A DNA stretch of 64,000 nt, from assembly GCA_021234155.1 (NCBI GenBank), contig JAJEKV010000056.1:5766932-5830931 (forward strand). The letters are read 5' to 3'. How positions within the stretch are numbered: the stretch's first letter is position 1; each line of letters begins with the position of its first letter. This document shows positions 55,203-64,000 of the stretch, piece after piece. Both the position numbers and the translations under genes were made by a program. This DNA is from Isoetes taiwanensis. Its lineage: Eukaryota > Streptophyta > Lycopodiopsida > Isoetales > Isoetaceae. Below the pieces are notes generated by a model, which did not search any database, had not been told where the DNA came from, and saw nothing but the letters and a program-made list of their open reading frames with translations.

Positions 55203-55258
55203 AATGAATAGAATAGAATAGAATAGTTTTTTTAACGTCCACGGAGACCAATAGGTCA
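55203..55258 (-). mobile_element. Tiny 5'-truncated LINE copy with pentanucleotide tail
   Basis: On the minus strand it reads 'ccatgacctattggtctccg', then 'tggacgttaaaaaaa', then (CTATT)3-4. This parallels the last 45 bp before the tail of the LINE at 4945 ('cccataggccagttggcccc', then 'gggggacgataaaa'). It is therefore about 35-50 bp of LINE 3' end plus a short tail, inserted in the Copia pol. Confidence 0.65.
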
Positions 55259-56521
55259 TGGACAAATGGTGATTTTGATGAAAATGAGGAAGAAAAGGAA
55301 ACTGTCATTAATAAAGCAAGTCAAATTATTGGGGATGGCTCAGCAAGGAAAACCATTACACAAGAAATAGGGGAACAAGTGATATAGGAAAATAGAGAAA
55401 AAAATCAGGAAGCAGATAAAAGGGATAAGAAAAGAAAAACTGGAGGAGAGAGACTCAAGGAAGAATTGAAATTTGATATGGATTTATATGGAAGAAAGGA
55501 AGATGGCAAAAGTGGCAGAATAGGGAGAAATTCTGAAAATGATTCAAAAGCTCTAATAATACTAGAAACAGGAGTTCCAGAAACCTTTGAAGATGCAATG
55601 AATAGTCATGATTGTGAAAAATGGAAGGAAGCTATGAATGAAGAAATGGAGTCTTTTAGCAGGACTTCAATATATGAAATTTCAGATTTGCCAAAAGGGA
55701 AGCAAGCAATTGGAAATAAATGGATTTTTAAACTCAAACAGAATGCTGATGGTTCTCCCAAGTATAAGGCAAGATTGGTAGCACAGGGATATTCGCAACA
55801 GAAGGGAATAGATTTTGAAGAAACATATTCCCCAGTGGTAAAAATGTCCAGTATTAGGATGATCATTGCTATGGCAAATGCACTAAACATGGAGTTACAT
55901 CACATGGATGTTTGCACAGCATTTCTGAATGCAGAACTTGAAGAAGAAGTATACATGAGACAAGCACAAGGATTTGAAAATGGAAAAGAAAACGTCTGGA
56001 GGTTGAAGAGAGCAGTATATGGGCTGAAACGGGATCCCAGACAATAATATAGATGTATAGACAATTATCTAAAGGAACAGGGCCTTAGAAAACTTGAAAA
56101 TGATGGCAATGTATATGTCCTAAAAAGGGAAAAGGATGTTTGTATAGTTGCTATTTATGTGGATGATTGTGTGCTGGCAGCAAGTAGCATGAATATCCTC
56201 AAACAATGCAAAGAGATCTTAAAGGAAAAATACAAAATGACAGATTTGGGGAAATTGTCCAAATTCTTGGGAATCCAAATTAAAAGGGACAAAAGAGACA
56301 AAAGGATATCTCTCTCTCAAGAAAATTACATAGACTCTCTACTTGAGAAATTTAACATGCAAGGTTGCAATCCAGTTAAACTGCCATTGACAGTAGGAGA
56401 AAAATTATCAAAACAGATGTGCCCCAAGACTGATGAAGAAAAGGAAGAAATGGGAAAAATACCATATAGACAGTTGGTTGGTAGCTTCTGCATGTTGCAA
56501 ATCATACCAGACCTGACATAA
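55259..56521 (+). pseudogene. Copia reverse transcriptase
   Basis: The main frame (55466-56047) has EAMNEEMESFSRTSIYEI, AIGNKWIFKLKQNADGS, YKARLVAQGYSQQKGIDF, YSPVVKMSSIRMI, HHMDVCTAFLNAELEEEVYM and WRLKRAVYGLKRDPRQ. A TAA follows. The catalytic box IYVDDCVLAAS starts at about 56153, and KFLGIQIKRDK and PYRQLVGSF follow. RT motifs are otherwise intact. Stops at 55388 and 56047 and a frameshift near 56521 break the polyprotein. Confidence 0.9.
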
Positions 56522-56577
56522 CTTTTATTGTAAATGTATTAAGCAGGTACAATAGTAACCCAGGCAAACAACATTGG

Positions 56578-57135
56578 ATGGCAGCAAAGAAAGTATTAAG
56601 GTTCCTAAAGGGAACTAAATCAACAGGGATTGCATACTGTGGAAATGATTTAGAACTAAAAGCTTATGCAGATGCAGATTGGTGTGGAGATTTGGATGAA
56701 AGGAAGTCAACATCTGGTTATGTCTTAATGTTTGGTGGTGGACCAGTATGCTGGAGAACAAAGAAACAATCATCCATAGCATTGTCTACTGCAGAATCAG
56801 AGTATGCTGCCACAACATTGGCAAGCAAAGAGATAATTTGGATAGGCATCATGCAGGAAAAGGAAATAATTTTATTCCGTGACAATCAAAGTTGTATAGC
56901 CATGTGTAAGAATCCTGTTATGCATGAGAGAACAAAACACATAGAAATGGAAATGCATTTTATTAGAGAAATGGTAAGCAAGGGTGTGATTGAGCTCAAT
57001 TACATAAGCTCTGAAAAACAGTTGGCAGATATCTTTACAAAGGGCTTAAGTTATAACAGATTTGCTAAATTGGCTGAACAACTGAATTGCAAAGACATCA
57101 GAAAAAGGGGAATGTTAGAAGTGCTAAATAAATAG
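56578..57135 (+). pseudogene. Copia RNase H
   Basis: The frame gives LKAYADADWCGDLDERKSTS, VCWRTKKQSSIALSTAESEY, ILFRDNQSCIAM and HERTKHIEMEMHFIREMV, supplying the D-E-D catalytic residues. It is open to the stop at 57135, which lies inside the 3' LTR. A polypurine tract AAAAAGGGGA (57102-57111) precedes the LTR. Confidence 0.9.
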
Positions 57136-57766
57136 AATGATGAGCAGTTGGTTCATATCATAATCTTGGAGCATAGGTGACATTCATAAGTTGAGAATCC
57201 AGGTATAGAAAAGAACAAAATGGTGAAGATTTGCCTAGACAATATTTGTGAAATCGTGACAAGTGAAATTACAGTGAAAGTCGTTGAAGCAGACTGCAAA
57301 AATCATCTTAATGGTTGTGAGCAAGTAGTCATGGTGCTGTGTCTATATGGTTGCATAACCAAATGAGATATGAACGTATATTTGTAAATATGAAATTGCA
57401 TAAGTGATTTCATTATTGCATAAGTGGTTTCATTATTATGAAACCATTGAAACATTATATTTAGAAACCGTGTAAATATATACAGGTCGGCCAGATATAT
57501 TGGAGCCATTTCGATTTGAAAAGGTCAGTCTTATCAAGCCTTGACAAGCTTGGAAAGCAACGAGATCGGTTCGGCTAAGAGGCCGGAATTGATCTTATAA
57601 GAAAACCTAAGATGTATAGATACGGCACTGGCTTTGGATTCAGGAACATTGATCAGGTTTTGAATAAAGGTTTGCACCTAGGTTCATCATTTGGTAATCT
57701 TCTGAATATTACTTTGGCAAATTGAACAATGCTTTGCTATTATATTCACAAGGGTCATTTTGCACT
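57113..57766 (+). repeat. Copia 3' LTR, truncated
   Basis: It matches 52050-52702 from TGTTAGAAGTGC to GCACTA and then diverges abruptly. The last 128 bp of the LTR (52703-52830 equivalent) are missing, so no right-hand target duplication can be checked. AATAAA lies at 57663-57668. Confidence 0.9.
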
Positions 57767-60100
57767 AATATCACTTCTATAGATGACTCACTCCTTTCCA
57801 GAATGACGATTGGATGGCTCGGATTTCATGCCATCCTATGTGGCTAGAATGAAATTTAAAAGGCTATGAATATACCACATGCATTATCTTATTTATCTCA
57901 TATGCTTCAAAAGCTCATCTACGTAATATAGCAATTAAATCAAGAGGATATTGACATAATATTCACCAACAACAATCAAATACACTTCAAAAACTGATTG
58001 AATATAGCAAATCACGCGCAACTTAGTAATACTAAAATACTTGATGTCTGGGCTATGCATTATTGGACATCTCAATGAAGGTATCATGCTTGTGATTGAT
58101 AATTTTCTTCAATGGTAGGACGTCGAGAGAACAGATTGGCTGACACATCTCCCTTACGACATTTCTGTTATTGTAGACATATAAATTGAATATCCAGCTT
58201 AAAAAGATAGAAAGATATCCGACTCCTTTTAAGGGGGGAAAAGGCCACCCCATGAACATTCTATGGGAAGAATTGAACTCGAGAAATCTTGCTTCCTCGC
58301 ACTGCATTGACTCCATTGAAAAATATAAGCAATTATTCTAAAGTCAAAAGCGATAGGAGATACCGAAGAAGCTTCGACACACTGTTATTACTCCAATCGG
58401 ATTTATGTTGCAACAAGATGTCTTTGCACCAGGATATAGCTTCGGAATATAGAACATTCCCTGTGCAGATGATGTTGTCTGGCTCATCTATGTTTATTTT
58501 GGGCATGACAAGAAAAAAATACAGGTTGTCAAACAATACAAGTTTAGGGCGAAACTCACTTTCAGAGGAGAAAACTTCTACATCCCGCTCTCGTCATCAC
58601 ATTTAAAGCAGTACATATGCATAAGAGCACATGCCTTAAATATGTATATTTACCTAGGTCTTAACCTAGGCAGGGATAGATTCCAAACATTTTTTCCAAA
58701 ACTTCTGTATTTTGGAAGTATAAAATGCATTTTTCACAGTTTTATATCTTGACCTGAAAATAAAATTCGTGGTTGCGTCGTCCACATGGCACGGAAGCGT
58801 GTAATTTGAAATGCAAGCAATCAATTAAACATGTGGACGCTAGATTTCGTGACCGCAAATTGGTAACAGGTGGCCGTGAGACGTCAATCGTGGCCGCATA
58901 GTGTTCTTTTGCAGACACAGGTTGTACTTTATATGCGGCCATCTAAAACCCGGGCATATAACGCATATTCCAATGTCTCATATGCAACCACATCGTAACT
59001 TTTGCGGTCGCATTGTTATATTTTGCGTTGTTTATATAAGATTGGTGAATGTGACTTGTTTTTTGAGTCAAAATTCTTGTTTTTTGTCTTCAGCAAGTCG
59101 TCTATTGAGTCATATGGGTCAGTCTGTCCAGTATGCCTTTAAGCTTGGGCTGTGCCATCTTGCACCATGCCATTAAAACACTCTAGGGCAAAATAAGTTA
59201 GACCTTCTTGTGCATCTTGTCAAACACTCGGCGCAGCTCACGATAATGCTAGGTAGCGTAGAGCTCAATCTTGAAGCCACTGGCCCTATCCAGTAAGTTG
59301 ACATGGAGGTTATAGTTGCGCGGAGATCGTCTTGATGACTTCAAGAGTACTTACCTTCTTATACCCTCGCTCCCAGTAATATTGTGTACGAATGTCCAGT
59401 ATTAAATAGGAGGTTAAAGTATATAGCGGTAAGTACTTGAACAATTTGTGAGTGAAAATGAACCTTTTTAGAGACATGCTTTTAGCCTAAATGATTTGGG
59501 TGAGGAATGTTTTTGGATGTAGAGTAGACTTGTTTAGGACATGTTTGTAGCTAAACTTTTAGGCTCTGCTTAGTCAAACTTTTATAAGAGATAATAAAAA
59601 CTTAGAGGGAAACTCAGATTTTGCATTCTAAAAGAAATGGCCCAGACCAGTGCAATGAAAACTCTTAGTACAGAAAGAGGATGCTCGAGGTGCTTTGCTG
59701 GAGGAAATTCTACTTAGATATGATACCCCTCTTGAACACATAGTTAAACCCCTTAGGTAGCTCCCAGGTGAAAGATCTACAGCTGGAGGATCTTATCGAA
59801 TTTGAAGAAATGGGAATTGAAATATTTGTTCTTCCTCAACTCTTCATGTCTAACTTTAAATCCCGAACCTTAAAAGTTTATTTAATGACTACCATAAGCA
59901 ATTATTACATGAGTTTTTTGTGAGCTGAGTTTGGTTTCTAAACGATTTGGGGCTCTCTATTGGTTTGCGGTTCTCTCTATTTCTAATTTTCTTGTTTGGT
60001 TGATCTAAAATGCCTCACGCTGTGAGCTTGGTTGTCTCCTTATAGAGGGCATTCTAGATCTTTCAAATAAAAAGATCAGAAATAGACAGAACTTTAAATC
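57767..60100. other. Spacer, nothing firm
   Basis: No gene was recognised. Around 58750-59030 the sequence is rich in 'gcggcc', 'gtggcc' and 'tgcgg' words and resembles 62770-63080 in word use, hinting at a shared decayed repeat. The frame 58289-58606 is not recognised. Confidence 0.4.
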
Positions 60101-60109
60101 ATTAACTTG

Positions 60110-61510
60110 GATCATGCATCTGCGTCAATGTCGCTTAGTCACTTGCTAAGCGTCATTGCTCAGAGAGGCAGTGAAAGAGAGGCTCGCAGAAATATTGGTC
60201 CTTCTAAAGAAGCCGTGACTGGGCTTTCAAGCACTATAATTCATGATTAGTCTCAAAAATAGAAGCTTAGTTGCTTGCTAAGGTTGGTCGATCACAATAC
60301 GTCTCACATTCAATGATATCTGGACCTCTGATCATGTCTTCTTTCCTTTGGACTCTATGGTAGAACCATGGTGGCCATCGCAAAGAAGGCCATGACGTCA
60401 GAGGGACAGATGCCATTGGAATTAGTCATGCAAACATCAAATGATCCCTAATAATAAGCCATAAAGTTGCTTAATATTAGCCCATTGCACCCGTTAGTCA
60501 TAAGTTCAGTTCACATTAATTGACATTTGACATTTCAAATGGCAATTTTACATACCGGAATTACGTTATGACACTTGCAATGGACCAAATTTAAGCAGCA
60601 TCATGACTTGAAATTAGATGTGCCTCTGATGTCGAAGTTGATGTTATCTCCCTTAGAAGGAGTGGGCTTTCTGGGAGTCTCTCTATGTCAATGGCACTTA
60701 GTTACTTGTTAAGCTCCATTACGCAGAGAGGCGCTAAGATAGAGGCAGTGGAAACCTCACTTCCTCTAATGGATAAAGTTCTGGATTGTCAATCAAAAGA
60801 GTTCTGGGAACTCTCTTTACCTCATTGTGGAAGCAGCGGGTTTTCCACATATCTCTTGCTTTTGTCTCTCTGGATCAATACAGCTTAGGAAAGAGCTAAA
60901 CTTCATTAGATAGAGAGGTGAAGCAACCAAGGCATGTGAAAATCTCGGTTCTTCTAGCCAGATATAACAAGGGTTTCGATGACTCTCTTTGATTTGATAC
61001 CGTCTCCGCATCAGAATGTCCCCCGATTTTAAGCCATGGTGTTACTTAAGATTGGTCCATTGCACCATTCAAGGTATCTTTAGTTCACATCAATTGGCAC
61101 TTGTCAAATGGCAATTATATGTACCGGAGGTACACCGCAACACTTGCAATGGGCCAAAGCTTAAATCAACATTGTGGCTTGATATTAGGTGTCTTTCGCA
61201 TGTGGAAATTGAGACATGTGGAAATCTCAAGCCTTCCGCCCGGAAGTAACAAGGATGTGGACAGCTCACTTTGATTACCACTAATATAAAGGGAGTGAAT
61301 GCGTAACAACTAACTAGGCTGCATTTTTTCAGGAGTAACTATTGAGACTTCTGGGAACTCTTGTTGCCTCCTTTAGAAAGAGCGAGCTTGGCTCCACCTC
61401 CCTTTGGATCTCCCTCTGGGTCAATGTAGCTTAGTTATTTGTTAAGTTACATTATATAAACAAGCTCCAAAGCTGAGATGGAGCAGAACTCATTCCTTCT
61501 AAAGGTGGAG
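60110..61510. repeat. Diverged tandem array with conserved stem-loop
   Basis: A phrase 'gtcaatg..gcttagt.actt', then 'g.taagc..cattac.cagagaggc' recurs near 60123, 60690 and 61420, with partial copies near 60262 and 60885. A second phrase, with 'cattgcacc', 'gttcacat.aattg.ca', 'acttgcaatgg.cc' and 'cttgatattag', recurs near 60480-60630 and 61045-61195. Spacing is about 570 bp for both phrases. The 'gcttag...ctaagc' core can form a small hairpin. The units are too diverged to give a clean period. Confidence 0.65.
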
Positions 61511-63778
61511 GTAACAAGATTTCTGAGTACTCTATTCTATTGTCTCTTTGAAAAAGTGAGCTTAGTGGTTCTTTACGATTCATTCTCTGCTAGACCTCGT
61601 GTGACATTTGAATGGACGGAACAATGATCACTCTTCCATTTAACATGGCTGCTTGTTCCTGTTTACAGTTCATATATCAAATTGCAGTCGATCGTCGCAT
61701 GTCTTGTGAACCTTCATCTAGACCATTGAGTAGTCCATGACTGTTTGGCCCCTTCACGTGCGAATAATCCTTCACAACAAGTTTTTGCAGCATGCAAAGA
61801 TGTAGCTATCTGACATGGCCAACAGCCTCTATACATCATGAGGTGACTCACTTAGGATGTGCATTGCCATTCTTGATGCTCTTTCATGAGCATTAGCTAT
61901 AGCATATGAGAGCCTATCTCTATGTACATCTATGAGTTGCTTGTTGAACTTTCGGAGTATGGCATTTGCAGACTGCTCGTGAATAAGCACCTTCACTATC
62001 TCCATCACAAGAGCCTTCAACTCATGCTCGAGTAGGCCATGACAGAACCTCCCCTCGACAGCATGGGTATCATGATTATAGGAGTCCTTACTCGCTGCGA
62101 GCAATCCTTTAGTGCGGTGTCGCAAGGATTCGTAAGACTGCAGTCTGCTTAACCTCTATCACCTGATCAAACTCCTGCATTGTGAAATAAGGCAAACTCT
62201 CCATGAACGATTAATATATGAATTGAAAAAGAGGTCAAGAATGGATCAAATGAATCAGAATAAAAGTATGGCATTAGAAGTGAAGTATGTAACCTGTAGA
62301 CTACTAGAGATCTGGCCAAGAGATTGTCGGTAGGCTGGTAGGGATCCAACAAGAAGATTGTCCGTCCTATTTCAAGTGTCTCTCAAATGGCTGATCAATT
62401 GATCAATGCAGTAGTTTGAATGCAGGGCAAAAGTATGCTGGTGGGGTACAAAAGTAGGCATTCGGACACATGCTGACAGCACTCATATAGCACCCCGTAT
62501 GGCAGCTTGTTTAGGGTGTTACTGGTACTAGCACATGGTAATTAGGTAATCAATAGAAATATGTAAACAACTCCAATGAATGACAAGTGGAATATTATGA
62601 TAAAATAGTTGGTGTTGATCTACGTGTTGGGGTCACATTTTTTTGTACCTCAACAACATACTTTTGCCCTGCACTCAATCGGTTGTTCCATCAACCCAAA
62701 TGCCATTTTGTAATAGCTTCTTCACATTCGTTCAAAAATCCCATTGTCCACTACTCGTATCAAAAAATCCCATCCTTGTGGCCGCATTTGTGCAGCAAGT
62801 ACAACTCTGCAGCGTCCACATTGACTGTAAAGCATGGCCACATAAATTTTTTGCGGCTGCAAATGCGCATCTCGTGACCGTTGGCATTCCAGTTAGTCCG
62901 CACAACTTGCAACCCGCGGCTGTAACGTCCTGCAGTCGCATCTGTGCTTTTCACGCATGCCACATCTACAAGGCATCTGGAACAAGCAAAAACACAGCCG
63001 CCAACTTTGCAGGTGGCGTGTATGCAGAAGCAAAAAATGCAAATGCCACGATTTATACTTGGCCGTGTCACTGGACTTTTATGGCCACGTCACTTTCTAT
63101 TTGTTTTATTTTTACAAATAATGTGTGTATTTTTGCAAAAAAAAGGAAGGAGTTCCATGCGTTTCATATCTTTTTTATATTTCCCGTATGTAACTTTGAC
63201 CCGAGACTGAGAATAACCAAGTGCAATTTCAACTGTATTACCTAGTCTAACTTGGTCGAAATAGAACTATGGAAGCTTATTGACCATTGGTAATTAGGTT
63301 AATGGTTGTAAGACTCTTTTAAAATAGCAGAGAAAACTACGACACCATTTTGTTGTTTAGAGTTCGAGCCAAAATAGCTTTCAAATAGCCGGTCCGGTAT
63401 AGCAGCCAGATCGAACAGTTTAAAATCAAATTGAAGCTAATGATCCATTGTGGATTCGTATACAATTATTTTGCAAAAGAATCGAATCACAAAAGGATGA
63501 GCTTGGGATATCGGGTGTATAGTCAACTCTGCTATAATATTAAAGTCAATACCAATTCTGCAGTGTTTTTAATGTAGCATAATATATTGTAGTCAATAGT
63601 AAATGTTTTATATTTGCTAATGTGCTAGTGGTGTCAAGGTTTGAACGTTGAATAACTATCTCTACAACTTAAATTCTTCAAGAGCGTAGAGGAATTAAGC
63701 TCCCTAGATATACAGAATGATGCATTTAAGGATGGTTATTAGAGACCGATAGGGGTTCTTCTTCTAGGCTAGGCTCGC
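61511..63778. other. Spacer, nothing firm
   Basis: The minus-strand frame 62125-61829 (MRHRTKGLLAASKD) and the plus-strand frame 62643-63245 are open but match nothing recognised. The latter overlaps the 'gcggc'-rich stretch at 62770-63080. Confidence 0.35.
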
Positions 63779-63806
63779 AAAGAAAGAAAGAAAGAAAGAA
63801 AGAAAG
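63779..63806. repeat. (GAAA)n microsatellite
   Basis: About seven tandem AAAG/GAAA units. They are flanked by imperfect 'ggaagaatgg'. Confidence 0.95.
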
Positions 63807-64000
63807 GAAGAATGGAATACCATGAAACTAGCATCAAATCATAAGCTATGGTCTTACTTGGATAGCGACTGTATAGGTGGCATTGTTGCTAGAATCATGT
63901 GAATCAACATGCCCATCGGAACTCTCAATATTGGATGCCATAGATAGTGGAAGTGAGAATGGAAACACTTCAAATAAAGAAATCCAGCTAGACACGAATT
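63807..64000. other. Spacer to window end
   Basis: No feature recognised. Confidence 0.4.

Larger units (their letters stand above)
52050..57766 (+). mobile_element. Ty1/Copia retrotransposon with both LTRs
   Basis: The order is 5' LTR (52050-52830), PBS, gag, protease, integrase, RT, RNase H, polypurine tract and 3' LTR (57113-57766). Integrase before RT defines Copia. By eye the LTRs differ at about 13 substitutions and 2 small indels over some 650 bp, roughly 2%, so the insertion is moderately young. The internal region carries several stops and frameshifts, and the 3' LTR lacks its last 128 bp, so the element is dead. A short minus-strand LINE tail is inserted at 55203-55258. Confidence 0.95.

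Noticed and set aside
62643-63245. 200-codon plus-strand frame
   Set aside because: It is rich in Cys and His from the 'gc.gc' words of a decayed repeat. No domain is visible and competing frames on both strands are equally open.

Overview
This window looks like nuclear DNA of a land plant with a large, repeat-rich genome. It holds Ty1/Copia and Ty3/Gypsy LTR retrotransposons, L1-like LINEs, a pentatricopeptide-repeat (PPR) relic and a calmodulin-like gene. The mix of an Athila/Tat-like Gypsy element, a chromovirus-like Gypsy element and LINEs with pentanucleotide tails would fit a fern or another early-diverging lineage. The species cannot be fixed from the sequence. Almost everything recognisable is mobile DNA or a broken gene. 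The one intact, well-supported host gene is a four-EF-hand calmodulin-like protein at 49.5-50.2 kb on the minus strand.

Layout. 0-9.5 kb: a segmental-duplication copy (797-2462), a foldback MITE, a degenerate LINE ending in an (ATTCT)n tail, and a PPR pseudogene. 10-19 kb: a minus-strand Athila/Tat-like Gypsy element with one LTR, an extra ORF beyond the integrase and an insertion in gag. Its LTR abuts the 3' end of a Copia element. 20-22.4 kb: a 5'-truncated L1-like LINE with a clean target-site duplication, apparently inside a hAT-like transposase relic. 25.4-29.3 kb: the second duplication copy, split by another L1-like LINE; the first copy preserves the empty site. 30.3-31.1 kb: a decayed partial copy of the calmodulin-like gene. 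31.1-34 kb: a head-to-tail pair of elements and a 1.2-kb TIR element with nested inverted repeats. 34.7-41.5 kb: a LINE relic, then a chromovirus-like Gypsy relic split by a 3.7-kb LINE that carries a coiled-coil ORF1 and another pentanucleotide tail. 42.3-47.2 kb: a broken minus-strand gene with DDE-nuclease-like motifs. A tandem pair of Helitron-like elements lies between its two parts. 52-57.8 kb: a nearly complete Copia element with both LTRs, itself hit by a tiny LINE copy. 60-61.5 kb: a diverged tandem array. The rest is low-information spacer.

The elements form a nested record: LINE within duplication, LINE within Gypsy, LINE tail within Copia, Gypsy LTR against Copia, and LINE within a transposase relic. 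The order of many insertions can therefore be read directly.
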